The position numbers were made by a program, and so were the translations under genes. The notes under the pieces are model-generated. The model saw only the letters and a list, made by a program, of their open reading frames with translations, was not told the DNA's origin and did not search any database. Positions 53,900-64,000 of a DNA stretch of 64,000 nt are shown piece after piece. Positions within the stretch are counted from its first letter, which is position 1. Each line of letters opens with the position of its first letter. The DNA comes from Welwitschia mirabilis (lineage: Eukaryota; Gnetophyta; Gnetopsida; Welwitschiales): positions 6,484,373 to 6,548,372 of the forward strand of contig JBOZIK010000001.1 of NCBI GenBank assembly GCA_051453625.1, written 5' to 3'.

Positions 53900-56800
53900 T
53901 CTAACTCATATGTTTTATTTCTAATTTATTATTCTAATGAAACAAACTCCTCAGTCTTAAAAAATGACCTATATAAATCAATTAATTAATGACTCCTAAA
54001 GAGAGATTATGATTATTCATAATTTTTGGACATCAACTTAATCCCTAGATGCTAGGGAACCCCTTTGGAACCCTATCTAGCCTTCTCTTTTGACCAACCT
54101 CCTTTATCTCCATCACCTCCCCTCTTTTTCTTAAACTCCTCCTTTTTCTTACCTTTCCTTTCTTCTTTTCTTCACTTTTTCTTTCCTCTTCTTGTCCTTC
54201 TTTTCTTTTCCTTCATCCTTCTTGTTTAAATCCCATAGTCCACATATTATACACCATTGTTGTAAAATCTAGTTAATGGAATCCTAACTAATTACACATC
54301 CTAGGTATGAAATTCAGTCTAAGTCTTGGATATTTCTCTTTTATTCTGCCTCATTTTCTACCTCAACTTTAGGAACCAGGTCTAGAGTTTAAAAATAAGT
54401 TTAGTTCTTTTTATTCTATGCTTTGTTTTCTGTTGGGGTCTTCAGCCTTCTCATTTCCTAGGAAGACATCCTCTAGCTACCTTCTTCATCTAGGATCCCT
54501 TCTCAACCCTATTTTATGCCCTTCTTTATCACTTCTTCTCCTTTACCTTTTCCTACTACCTTTACTTTTCATTTGATTCTCTTCTCCTTTTAAGTTTTCT
54601 TGACTTTTCAATTTTAGATCCTAGGCATGGGATTCCTACTTTAAATCCCTTCCCTATCTCCAATTAGATAGATCTCAGTCTCAAGAGGTTCATATAAGGA
54701 AGAATCTTATGATAACTTTGGATAACCTATATATGTTGCTTGGATCTCTAGCATCAGATGCTAGACCATCTTAGAATCTAAAATCCTTCATAGGCCTACT
54801 TTTTCACCTCATGAAGACCTTTTTTATACTCTTCTTCTATCATTGTCTCCATCCTTTTTATTTTTCTTTCTTTTTATTCCTTCTTCTCCCTCTTTTTTCC
54901 TCCTCTCCTCTTCTTCATATCCTATTCACACAGATTTCATGCCCAAGACATGGAATCCCAATCAATTCCACACCTAGGAAATGGAATTTTAAAACCTTGC
55001 CCTTCATCTCCCTTTGACTTCTTATTCCACTCCTACTTTGTAGAATCAAATTTCTTCAGTCTCCTATACGACATCTCCATAGTTAGTATCCCCCTTGAGC
55101 TATTTCATCCCCAGAGATGTAGTTCTTTAGAGAATACTATCATTCTTTAACTTTCAACCTCATTTTTTCCACCTAGGGCATGATTTTCTAGTTTAGAATC
55201 AATTTCAAAAGGATCCTAAGGTTGTATCAAATCCTTAGGGTGAACCAAAATGAAATAAGCCTACCCATGACATTACAACATGGGTTGGGTACTATCTTGG
55301 TGCTCAGTTAGATGACCATTATTTTAGTGAATTGATCCTATCTGGTACCATCAAGAAACAATCAACTATTCATCAACTTCATTGATCTTTTAGACGCTAG
55401 CTAGTGATGAAATCTTAGTTAATTTAAGAATGATGAGTACATCTAGTTAATAAGGAAATGCTATCCACCCCCTTTCCATCATCATCACATCTCCTTTTCA
55501 TTCTTCTGTGTCATTTCCTATTCTCTACCTTCCATCTAAATAGAATTATTTTTTCTTTCTTCTAGGTATCTGCATCTAGGAGACACATTCTACATCTCCT
55601 CCTTATTCCCTTATTACCTACTAATACTGTAAAAGTGTTCTATAAGACTAGAGATTTCTTTCACATATGCTTGATAGTAATTTTACCTTTACTTCTTCCA
55701 AACTTCTAGCTAGTTAGTGACTTCTTCTTCATGATAAGAAATACTCATTAAGATAATATAAGGAGCTTCTATCAATTGCATATCTTTTTTACCAACATTA
55801 ATGCTTTCTACTAAAGTCTTATAATAGATTATTTTTAGTTATTGATTTCTATAGTGTAATAGTCATCCCTTATTCTCATCTACAAGAGACCTATTTATAC
55901 TTCTTTCCTCTTTGTTTGAATAGGGTGCAAAGGTTTTTAAAGATTTATTAATAAAAGAGTTTTGTTAATTTCTTATTACTCTATTTCTTATTATTTGTAG
56001 GTACAATAAAGCATATGAAATATTTTTGCTTAAGCATCCTCCTTTTTGAGAGAGAAAGACACTTTATTTTTAACTAAATAGGAATACCTATCTAGTTTAC
56101 CCTTTTCTAAAGAATACACCTACTTAGTTATAGACTTAGGAGGAAATTTGACTTGAACCTTTAATCTTAAATTTAAGACTTGTTTCATACCCTCTATCTA
56201 GCATCTTAAAATAATCTAAAGACATCACATTCCTTAGGAAGTTCTTTTCTTTATTTATTATCCTTTATCTACCATGTTTTTTCTTCTTACATACCATAGT
56301 ACCTATGAGGTTCCATCCATTAGGTTTAGCCCATACTCTAATAATGTTTTCTACCTACTCTGTACCCTGAGGAAAATCATGTTGGTTACTTATTTAGTAA
56401 TCATGCTCTAAAATAAGTCTAGGACATTACCCTAAAAAGTAGACATTATTATTCTTTCTAAGCCTAGGGAAAGGAATTTGCAATAATACATCTTCTCTAG
56501 TTATAGATGGAGGGTAATGAATCACTACCCTAACTTATCATTGTGACACACATTTTACAACTTGATAGAAATTTAACAAGAGATATGCTAAATAACCCAT
56601 TTAATCTTTCTTATTTTCATATACCTCATCTTCATCTAATGATTCTTTGTGTCTGTTATGTTTTCTTATACTGCCATCATTCTTAGTCACTAAATATTCA
56701 CAGACTTTGACCCCTCATTTTTCTATTATTCAACTTTATTTCATGGCTAATCCACCACTATATATAGATAATAATCCCCTTAGTTTTCTTAACTACTCTA

Positions 56801-57640
56801 CCCTATCCTCAGAACATTATAAATTCCTCCAAGCCTAGAGCCTTCGTTCTTTCCTTACCCTAAAACATCACATTACTACCTTTACCAAAGGACTACATTT
56901 CTTGGTTGTTNNNNNNNNNNTGGTTGTTTAGCAAGAAGATGTTACTTACAATGTTTCTCCCTTTATCTTAGATGAGAACAATAGATTTAGAATCTTCATT
57001 TACCCTCCAATTCCATTATATCTTGGAATGAGCTTACTTAGACATTTCTCTAGTAATTTGAAGGGTAGACATACCTGAAGATCCTCTATATATCTATATA
57101 TGTACCCTATACTAGTATTTTGCAACCATTAATAAATATCATATAGAGATAGTTTGAGTGGTAAACAATCGTTTTCAAATCATTTATGACATACTTTTAG
57201 TCTACTACAAGCCATTATCCTTTTATATTATGATGGTGTAAAAATCTACTCTAGATGGAATGATCTGATTCTTCTTAGAGTAAAGACCAATTTGAATAGT
57301 CTTTAGTACTTTATAAACAAGATAATATACTTAGATTGATCATTTTTATTTTCCCATATGGTCATTCAAACCTAATTCATCTAAACCCTATCACTCCACT
57401 ACCTCCAAACATTACACCTTCTTGTCATTGCTCCTTTTAAGCTTATAAACCCTTGTCTACCATAGTTTTTTTAACTATGAATTCATACCACATATGTGAT
57501 ATTATCTTTTCTTATACCTTCTTTTCCTCTTCTTACTTATTCTTCTTCCTTTTAAACTTCTTCTTCCTCTTCTCCTTCACATCCACCTCTCAATTCAATT
57601 TCGTTACCTTTAAATATGCCTTATACTCATATAAGAGCCT
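53900..57640. other. Pyrimidine-rich region, possible Tat LTR/leader
   Basis: The + strand is strongly C/T-rich, especially 54060-54240 and 54800-54930. A diverged CCTAGGCATGGGATTCC-like block recurs near 54300, 54625, 54945 and 55170, spaced about 250-350 bp, suggesting old tandem repeats. It lies directly upstream of the Tat-type coding region and may be its LTR or leader. Open frames here (54811-55150, 56647-56838) are composition artefacts. Confidence 0.4.
56911..56920. other. Assembly gap, 10 N, with repeated flanks
   Basis: TGGTTGTT ends the left flank and starts the right flank, so the two contig ends may overlap and the gap may be false. Confidence 0.95.
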
Positions 57641-58559
57641 CTTTCAGTTTAAAAGTAGGTGGAGAAATAGAAGCTCTTAGTATAATACTAAGAAATTTGA
57701 GTCAAGATATTAAGTAGCTTAAAATATCTTAACAAAAATAGGTTAATAAAGAAAAGAAACATCAACAGGGAAGTGGATCCCCACCATTACACATGATTTT
57801 AAATAGCTACATAATCAGCCTTCAAGAGAGGATTCTAATCTTTTGTTACTTTATGATTTCTATCCTTTTTATTAGATAGGCCATAACATTAGGGAGATTT
57901 ACCAAGAATGTCTCTAGATGTAGGAGATTAAAAAGGCCTCTTCCTCTTGAGCCTCTTCCTTCTATTTAAAAGGGACACACTATGCTAATATCACAGACTT
58001 CCTAGGATAAGCAAACGTGGCTTCTGCTCTTTATGAAAGTCAAAATAAGTAATACAATCTACAGAATACATATTAGTCTTCTAGACTTCCATATACACTA
58101 GAAAGGATAGAGTTACAAACAAAGAGACATTTAGACTTAGATCTAATTCAACAAAAAATAATGAGATAATGTTCAAAAGAAACAAGAAGGATCCTGCTAT
58201 TACTTCCATTTCCCCTAGTAGAAATCCAATGTTACCTAACAAAGATTATTCTAATGATACTCCACCCCTCTATATAGATGAAAGGTACTATTCATTTATG
58301 TTAAAAATTCTCCTCCTAAGACTTCTAAAGAAGAGAAATAATAGGTTGCATTACCATGTAATGTAGTTAAAGAACTAAAAAAATGCTAGGTTATCCTATC
58401 TATATTTGAAGTCTTGCAAATGAGCAAAGAGAATAAGGGTAAACTATTCGAGGCTTGCATGATGATAGATGGTCAATGATTATAAGATTTATTCCTAGAG
58501 AAGAATTGTATAGCATTGGAAGATAAATCTAGTATTTTTATTATTAAGAAGAAGATCCT

Positions 58560-58925
58560 TTAATTTCTTGTGACATGGAGAATGTTTGATAAGAATGTAT
58601 GGAATTGTCTAATTGCCTTGGGAGATTATACCAATATCTTCCCATATAAAGTATGTAAGTGAATAAATAGAACCAATGTTAAGGCCTAAGGTATTTTAGA
58701 AGATGTCAAGATTCATTTAGTTACAAACATAAGATTTATGAGTATGACAGAGTTTTACATTATGGACATCCCTGTAATCTATGGAGTATTGCTGAATTGG
58801 AGTTGGGTACTCTTCATTAATGCCTAAATCTTTTCCAATTATTCTGACATACGGCTACCTTAGAAGGGAATTCCAAACCAAATTTAAATAGAAAAGGATA
58901 CTTACTTGAAGTACAATGTAACATC
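58560..58925 (+). pseudogene. Tat protease remnant
   Basis: G-D-Y-T-N-I-F-P near 58621 stands for the active-site D-x-G-A-x-x-N-I block with the catalytic part degraded. F-Y-I-M-D-I-P-V-I-Y-G-V-L-L near 58752 matches F-x-V-L-D-I-x-x-x-Y-N-L-L-L-G-R-x-W. A K-G-I-P block follows. This enzyme would cut the polyprotein. Confidence 0.6.
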
Positions 58926-59059
58926 TTACGGAAGAGAAAAGACTAATCTTGAAGAAACCATTGAAGATTCAGCATTAGGGACTTACTTTCATGATATTAG
59001 AGAGTGTATGGGAGTTTAAACATAGAAGATACTTTCTAATGCTTCTTTTACTGAAATAT

Positions 59060-59420
59060 GATCTTTATTCTTTAATGGAGCCACCACTTCCAAGGAATTA
59101 GAAGGAGGGATAGTCTTATAACTATCAGGTGGACAATCTTTACTAAAATCTTTTAAGCTAGGATTCACTGCATCTAACAACTCCATAGAGTATGAAGCCC
59201 TTATACAAACTCTAAAGGTGATTCTTTGGAATAATATTAAAATAGGCTATATTTTTTAAGATTTCAAGGTAATTATTAAGCATATTAAAGTAGACTACTA
59301 GACCTATAATCCCATGCTCAAAGCTTAAAAATCCCAAGTCATGTATCTCTTAGGATAATTAAAAGAATGGTCTTTTTTCTAAATTCCCAATGGTAAAAAC
59401 TCCCTAATACATAAGATTTT
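59060..59420 (+). pseudogene. Additional RNase H (aRH) remnant, upstream of RT
   Basis: The frame reads L-F-F-N-G-A (usual Y-F-D-G-S), G-G-I-V-L, F-K-L-G-F-T-A-S-N-N-S-I-E-Y-E-A-L-I-Q-T-L and K-V-I-I-K-H-I. This matches the second, archaeal-like RNase H of Tat elements: F-x-L-x-F-x-x-T-N-N-x-A-E-Y-E-A-L-I-x-G-L and L-V-I-x-Q. The Glu of E-Y-E-A-L remains, while the first catalytic Asp is Asn (GAT to AAT). Confidence 0.8.
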
Positions 59421-59799
59421 ACCTCTGCCATCATAGGATTTCTAGTAGATGATGCAACTATTTAAAAACTCTAGATCACCCTCCTTTCTTAGAAATCAGT
59501 TCCTTATAACATCAAGGATTTCCAAACCATTGAAGGAAATGATCAAATCTTGAGGCTCGTATATAATCAAGAAAAGTCCAAAAAGCAAATAGAAGATGAT
59601 CAAGAAGATACAAAGAGATATGGCTACTTCATAGAACATGATACTATGTAAAGTGCAATAACAGAATTTCTATTAGATTTATTTAGTTGAAAAAGTTCTT
59701 TGATACAAAGCTAGATCTCCTCTTTTCCATGATATGCATGGAGGAAGGTTTTTTTAAATAATTCTAGATAATTAAAATGAAGAGAATCTATTCTTCCTA

Positions 59800-60960
59800 A
59801 TATATGTAAGCTATTCTTTCTTTTTGCAAAGAGTTCAAGGATGTCTTTACTTATTCCTATAAAGACTTGAAGAGATTTGATCTTGAAATTCTTACTCATA
59901 ACATCTCCTGTAAGGAGAAGATCAAGTCATTCTAATAGAGATAAAGAATAGTTAACTGATCCTAAATCCCTTAATTAGAAAGAAGATTAACAAACTACTT
60001 TAGTTTGAAATCATTTATTTAGTTAGGAATATCATGTGGGTACCTAATCTAGTGTCAGTTAAGAGAAGTGGAGAGATCCATCTGCGAGTGGATTTCAAGA
60101 ATTTAAATATGGCATTGGTGAAAGATAACTATTTCAGTTTCACCATTGATGATATATTTGAGAATGTATCTAGAGCTAATATATTGTCTTTTCTTGATGG
60201 TTTCTCTAAATACAATCATGCTTAAGTGGATACTTCCAATCAAATCAAGACAATGTTCAACATCAAGTGAGAGATATACTCTTATAAGAGAGGATGTCAT
60301 TTGAACTACTTAATACTAGAGCTACTTTTAAAAAATTCATGGAGCATGTGTTAGAAGAATAATAGGAACATAAATAATGGTTTACCTAGATGACATGACT
60401 GCCTATTCTAAGAAGTGAAAAAACCATGTACTAAATCTAATAAAGATGTTTATGCATTTCCTAGAATATGAAGTCTCTCTTAACTTCAAGAAAATTATCA
60501 TTATACTTTTCTCTAATAAGATATTAGGCTATCTTGTTTCAAATCAAGAAATTAGAGTATACTAAGTGAAAGCTTAAATCATATAAAATATGTCTCTTCT
60601 TGGATCACTTAAAGATTTCTTTCTTAAGGAATATCAACTTCGTAAGAAGATTCATCCCTAGATTCATTGAAATAGTGGCTTCCATCATGCTACTCCTAAA
60701 GAATAATGCTTCATTCATATGATAGAAATAAATTATTTAAGCTAATTAAGAAGGTAGTGACTAGTTTCCCATGATTGATTAGTCCATATTTATCAAAGAA
60801 ATAATTTATCTATTCTTGTACCAACCTAAGGAGGGAAAAGTAAATTTCAAAACTATAAAATAATGACATTTATCTCTTTCTTGCTAAGTTAGTAAAGTGT
60901 TTAGTAAGATATCTTCTAATAAACCAATTAACTAAGACTCAATTACTTCTCCACCATTTC
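59800..60960 (+). pseudogene. Tat reverse transcriptase and gypsy RNase H remnant
   Basis: Linker C-K-E-F-K-D-V-F-T-Y-S-Y-K-D-L near 59825 (usual L-K-E-F-x-D-V-F-A-W-x-Y-x-D-L). RT: M-W-V-P-N-L-V-S-V-K-R-S-G-E-I from 60034, V-D-F-K-N-L-N, K-D-N-Y-F, S-F-L-D-G-F-S-K-Y-N near 60186, and V-Y-L-D-D-M-T-A-Y-S-K-K at 60380-60415 with YLDD intact. L-N-F-K-K and I-L-G-Y-L-V-S follow. I-N-F-V-R-R-F-I-P-R-F near 60628 begins the connection to RNase H, and S-P-Y-L-S-K-K matches S-P-D-x-S-K-x-F. Open for 63 codons at 60034-60225. Stops elsewhere make it inactive. Confidence 0.85.
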
Positions 60961-61039
60961 TATTATGTTCTTAGGTGACCCTTGGTATAAGTCTATCTAT
61001 AATTACTTATCTAATGAATCCTTGCCTTAGGATACATTC

Positions 61040-61385
61040 ATATTATTCCAGAAAGAATCCAAAGTAAGAATAACTTGATTTATGATTAAGAATGGAGTCT
61101 TCTTCCATAGGAATTATGATGAGATTTATTTCCGATGCATCATGTAAGATGAAGTGTAAGGATTACTCTAAGAGTTTCATGATAGAATAAATGAAGGACA
61201 TACTTCTACCTAGCCATCAGTAGCACAGATTATGTGGCATGCTATTACTAGCCTATGATGATGAAGAAAACACTTAATAATGAATAAACATGTAATTTCT
61301 ATCACCACTTCATCCCTAGAGATAATAATCTGGATCTTGTCATTCTTCCCATCTTATAAACTTGGCCTTTCATAAAATAGGTGAG
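61040..61385 (+). pseudogene. Tat integrase N-terminal remnant, cut by LTR insertion
   Basis: I-K-N-G-V-F-F-H-R-N-Y-D-E-I-Y-F-R-C-I near 61087-61143 matches the block G-V-L-x-R-R-N-x-D-x-x-L-R-C. E-F-H-D-R then E-G-H-T-S near 61176-61200 stand for the H-x-G-x-x-G-G-H zinc ligands. W-P-F near 61363 is the start of the catalytic core (usual W-P-F-x-x-W-G). Sequence identity stops there at the inserted LTR. Confidence 0.75.
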
Positions 61386-62792
61386 GATCATTGAACTCAG
61401 AGGGGAGGGGTGAATGAGATCTACTAATTAAAAAATCACCACTAAAATAAAATAAATAATAAAGACTTCACTAGATTAACATGATTCCCCATCCTAGGTA
61501 CATCCACTCATAGAGGGTAGCTTTTATTCACACCTCTTGATACCCTTAACCTATAAAATAGTGGTTTTGAAACATCATCAATTTCACATAAAAATGAAAA
61601 GATACTTGTAAGATAGCACTCTCTTTCCTTCAGGTATTACAATAGATAAAAACTTAAAGTGTGCTTATAAGCACTAAAGGAATCATACCCATATAATAGT
61701 TGTCTTATAATTTAGAATCCTAAGCAAGGGACCTTGAAAATAATAAAAATTAATGAACTAAGAAGAATGAACTCAAGAATATGATAGTCTTACAATGACA
61801 TGCCAATAAACAATACTAACAAAGAAAACAACAAGCCTAAAAGATGTCACCTTGATGGAATGTTTGAGTCCTCTTTGTTGTAGTCTTTCATAAGTATTCA
61901 AGATTATAGTGATGCATCTTTAAAAAAGATAATGATCAAGTAATTTATTTAGCAAATGGTCCTCTTCATAAATGTTACAGAAATCTTTATGAATAGTGCT
62001 AATCACTCATGTTAATAACCCTTTTTCTTTATACTTTTTTTGCCTTTTATACTTTTGATGTCTTCTTTGTCTTTACCTTAGTGAGATAGTTATTCAAAAA
62101 TGCTTAAATACTATGCAACAACTATAAATGGCTAAGTTTTATTCATTCAATGGCTATTTTATTTTTTATTAATTTTTTGAGGTAGACATCTTTAATGTAG
62201 TAGACGTCTTTATTAGACTAATGTATTTATCCTAGAAGATGTCTTCAGTCAAACTGCATAGATTTTAGTAATACTTAAATTACTATATCTTTATTCTTAG
62301 AGATCATGAATTTAATGTGTAAAATGTTCTTGATTCCCTAAAATGTAGATAATTCATCATAGTATAATTTACCTCTATTACCTCTTTAATTTTAGCACAG
62401 ATGTCTTTCATTCCGTAGACATCTTTAGATAGTTAAAATAGTATATATGTCTTTAGTTTTCTAGATGTCTTTCATCTATCTTAGCTTCTTGATCTAATAT
62501 AGACGTGATTATCATGATAGATATATTGACCTATGACAAACTCAAATTTAGTCTAGATGACTTTAATATAGTGGATGTTTTCATCATAAATGTCTTTAGA
62601 TATGTAGATATCTTCAAGAAATTGTGTATATTCTTCATGAATTTTGAAATGAAGCTTCTATGTACTTAGAACTTTGATGTTTGACTGGCTTAATCCTCAT
62701 TTGAAGTTTAGTATTATCTAATTTTTTAGTCTACACATTAGACACATCATATTTGACAAGTGAAATTATTAAAACTAGGATTTTTACCAACA
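61382..62792 (-). repeat. SIRE/Maximus-type Copia LTR (minus strand), 1.4 kb
   Basis: On the minus strand the repeat starts TGTTGGTAAAAATCC, directly after the polypurine tract. It ends near CATTCACCCCTCCCCTCTGAG, the usual U5 end of these LTRs (ATTCACCCCCCCTCTAG). Being next to the polypurine tract, it is the 3' LTR. It is inserted into the integrase region of the Tat element. Many GACGTC/GATGTC-TTT motifs occur at 62180-62630. Confidence 0.75.
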
Positions 62793-62812
62793 ATCTTCCC
62801 CTTTTTGATGAT
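62793..62812 (-). other. Polypurine tract of the SIRE-type element
   Basis: On the minus strand ATCATCATCAAAAAGGGGAA precedes the LTR start, the hallmark of Copia SIRE-type elements. Confidence 0.8.
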
Positions 62813-64000
62813 GATCAAAACTTATCAAATCTCATTAGTGATATCATGTTAAAAATTTACTTAAGAAAAATTAATCCAAGAGAAGACACAATGTATTACA
62901 TAAGGAATGTTACAAATTTAAAAAAGTAAAGACATTAGATAACAATATTGATAATCATTTATAAGATAATAAATAGGAAGTAGTACTAATAAACTGAATT
63001 GCTAGATACATGCCAAAACATAATTTATATTACATACACAAATAATCTCAACAAGAGATAGAGAATAATAAAAGATCATAAAAAATTATTAGGGAATGTG
63101 TTCCAATATGTAAAAGTAAGCATTAACAATTATGTCACTCACAGGAAGTCTAATCCATCCATATTAAATCCACATCCTCTAGGCTCACACAAGATGTCTA
63201 GTATGATGTAATTTAATTTACCCATTCAATCTGATTTACCTATCTTCTCTTCCTTTTTAGATAGCACAAAAAGTACTATTCACTAAGGACCAAATCACTG
63301 GTATATCGAGTACCATCTCCTGCATCATCACTATCAGATGATATGGATGGAGGTGTATGCCACTTCCATGATGCCAGCTATAATAATTTATCATAACCCT
63401 GAGAGGCTTGTCTCCTCATACACGAGTATGTTTAAGAGGTAATAAGGTATTAAGAAGCTAGGTGTAGATGTCTTAGCAAAATTAGAAGCTAAGGATAGAG
63501 AAATGTTGAGAGTTAATGATGAATAAGAAATGTGATAGGTGATGGTGGAGATGGAAGACAAGGTGGTGAAGGTATATGACATGTAATGGAGGCTGTGTGA
63601 GATGATGAATAGATAGTTTGCAATGAGGCTTTAAAATACAAGAGGCTCATCATCAAATCTCTTAGATTCCACCTTCTATTTCCCCTATGCCTATGCTAGA
63701 TTTTATGATAGTTTTTTATGCCTCCTCTATGCTTGTGTTAGAGCTTAGTGATTCCCTTGAAGGTGTGACTCCTTCTTTGTGGACTCTGAGGAATCTGAAT
63801 CATTAGCTTTACCAAAATCATAACTTGTAGTAGGAGGTGCAGGAGGTGCCTCTGCCTCAGATTTCTTCTCTAAATCAAATCAAGTGAGAGTCCTTATGGA
63901 TTTCCAACTACTTGTAGGTGCATCTTTCTTACTAGCTATGTACTAGTGCTTCTTTAATCTCAAGAGATTTCTTTTAATATTACCTATCATTTTTGCAATT
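62813..64000 (-). mobile_element. Interior of the SIRE-type Copia element, continues beyond window
   Basis: This is the 3' interior of the minus-strand element. SIRE-type elements often have an env-like or non-coding region here. I recognise no domain. GC content rises toward 63300-63950, and the + strand there is rich in GATGG/GGTGATGG-like sequence. Pol should lie beyond 64000. Confidence 0.5.

Larger units (their letters stand above)
57640..61385 (+). mobile_element. Tat-lineage Ty3/gypsy retrotransposon remnant
   Basis: On the + strand, in order: presumed gag, protease, an additional RNase H, linker, reverse transcriptase, RNase H and the integrase zinc finger. Sequence stops at an inserted LTR at about 61382. 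Several blocks are open for 50-60 codons and the YLDD box is intact. It is broken by stops but better preserved than the Athila-type pol at 11.6-14.6 kb. Confidence 0.82.

Noticed and set aside
1-64000. CRISPR arrays, operons or other prokaryotic systems
   Set aside because: No regularly spaced repeats or clustered intact genes are present; plant transposons, introns and MIR408 show this is a plant nuclear genome.
1-64000. Intact tRNA genes
   Set aside because: Only tRNA-like A- and B-box fragments (SINE type or primer-binding sites) are visible; none folds by eye into a complete cloverleaf.

Overview
This window looks like nuclear DNA from a flowering plant. It is very AT-rich, has assembly gaps, and consists mostly of old plant transposons whose reading frames are broken by many stops. 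No intact protein-coding gene was found. The short open frames present are either chance frames or surviving pieces of transposon proteins.

The clear functional content is two MIR408 microRNA loci on the + strand: copy 1 at about 20.94-21.75 kb and copy 2 at about 49.98-50.68 kb. Each has a hairpin with the mature miR408-3p sequence in the 3' arm and a matching star in the 5' arm, a TATA box, a cluster of GTAC copper-response cores and an upstream ACGTACGT element. Both carry the same G at mature position 5 (usual form A), and both have a C opposite it in the star. They keep many CpG dinucleotides in DNA that has otherwise lost them.

Layout: 2.1-5.87 kb is a decayed LINE (ORF1, endonuclease, reverse transcriptase), interrupted by an LTR element with primer-binding site and polypurine tract (5.87-8.15 kb), after which the LINE seems to resume. 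9.2-10.3 kb is an unassigned coding-like tract. 11.6-14.6 kb is a decayed Athila-type Ty3/gypsy pol. 14.6-20.9 kb has little that can be assigned apart from tandem duplications and a poly(C) run. Then comes MIR408 copy 1. 22.05-26.93 kb is a second LINE with nearly full ORF2 order. 28.1-31.1 kb is a minus-strand Copia-like element with two LTRs and only a gag remnant. 32.5 kb holds a 40-bp near-palindrome. 34.2-37 kb is a minus-strand Copia pol. 39.5 kb has a 5S rRNA-derived fragment. 41.5-48.6 kb is a degenerate Helitron with Rep and PIF1 helicase parts, at least one intron and tandem repeats. 49.06-49.52 kb is a fold-back element just upstream of MIR408 copy 2. 51.4-51.5 kb is a short LTR with a polypurine tract on its left and a primer-binding site on its right. 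57.6-61.4 kb is a Tat-lineage Ty3/gypsy element in which an extra RNase H precedes the reverse transcriptase; its integrase is cut by a minus-strand SIRE-type LTR (61.38-62.79 kb) whose interior runs off the window.

The transposon frames lost Gln, Trp and Arg codons to TAA, TAG and TGA and lost catalytic Asp codons by G-to-A changes, as expected from long-term deamination of methylated cytosine. The two MIR408 loci stand out as preserved islands in this decayed background. All identifications come from reading the sequence by eye; no database search was run.
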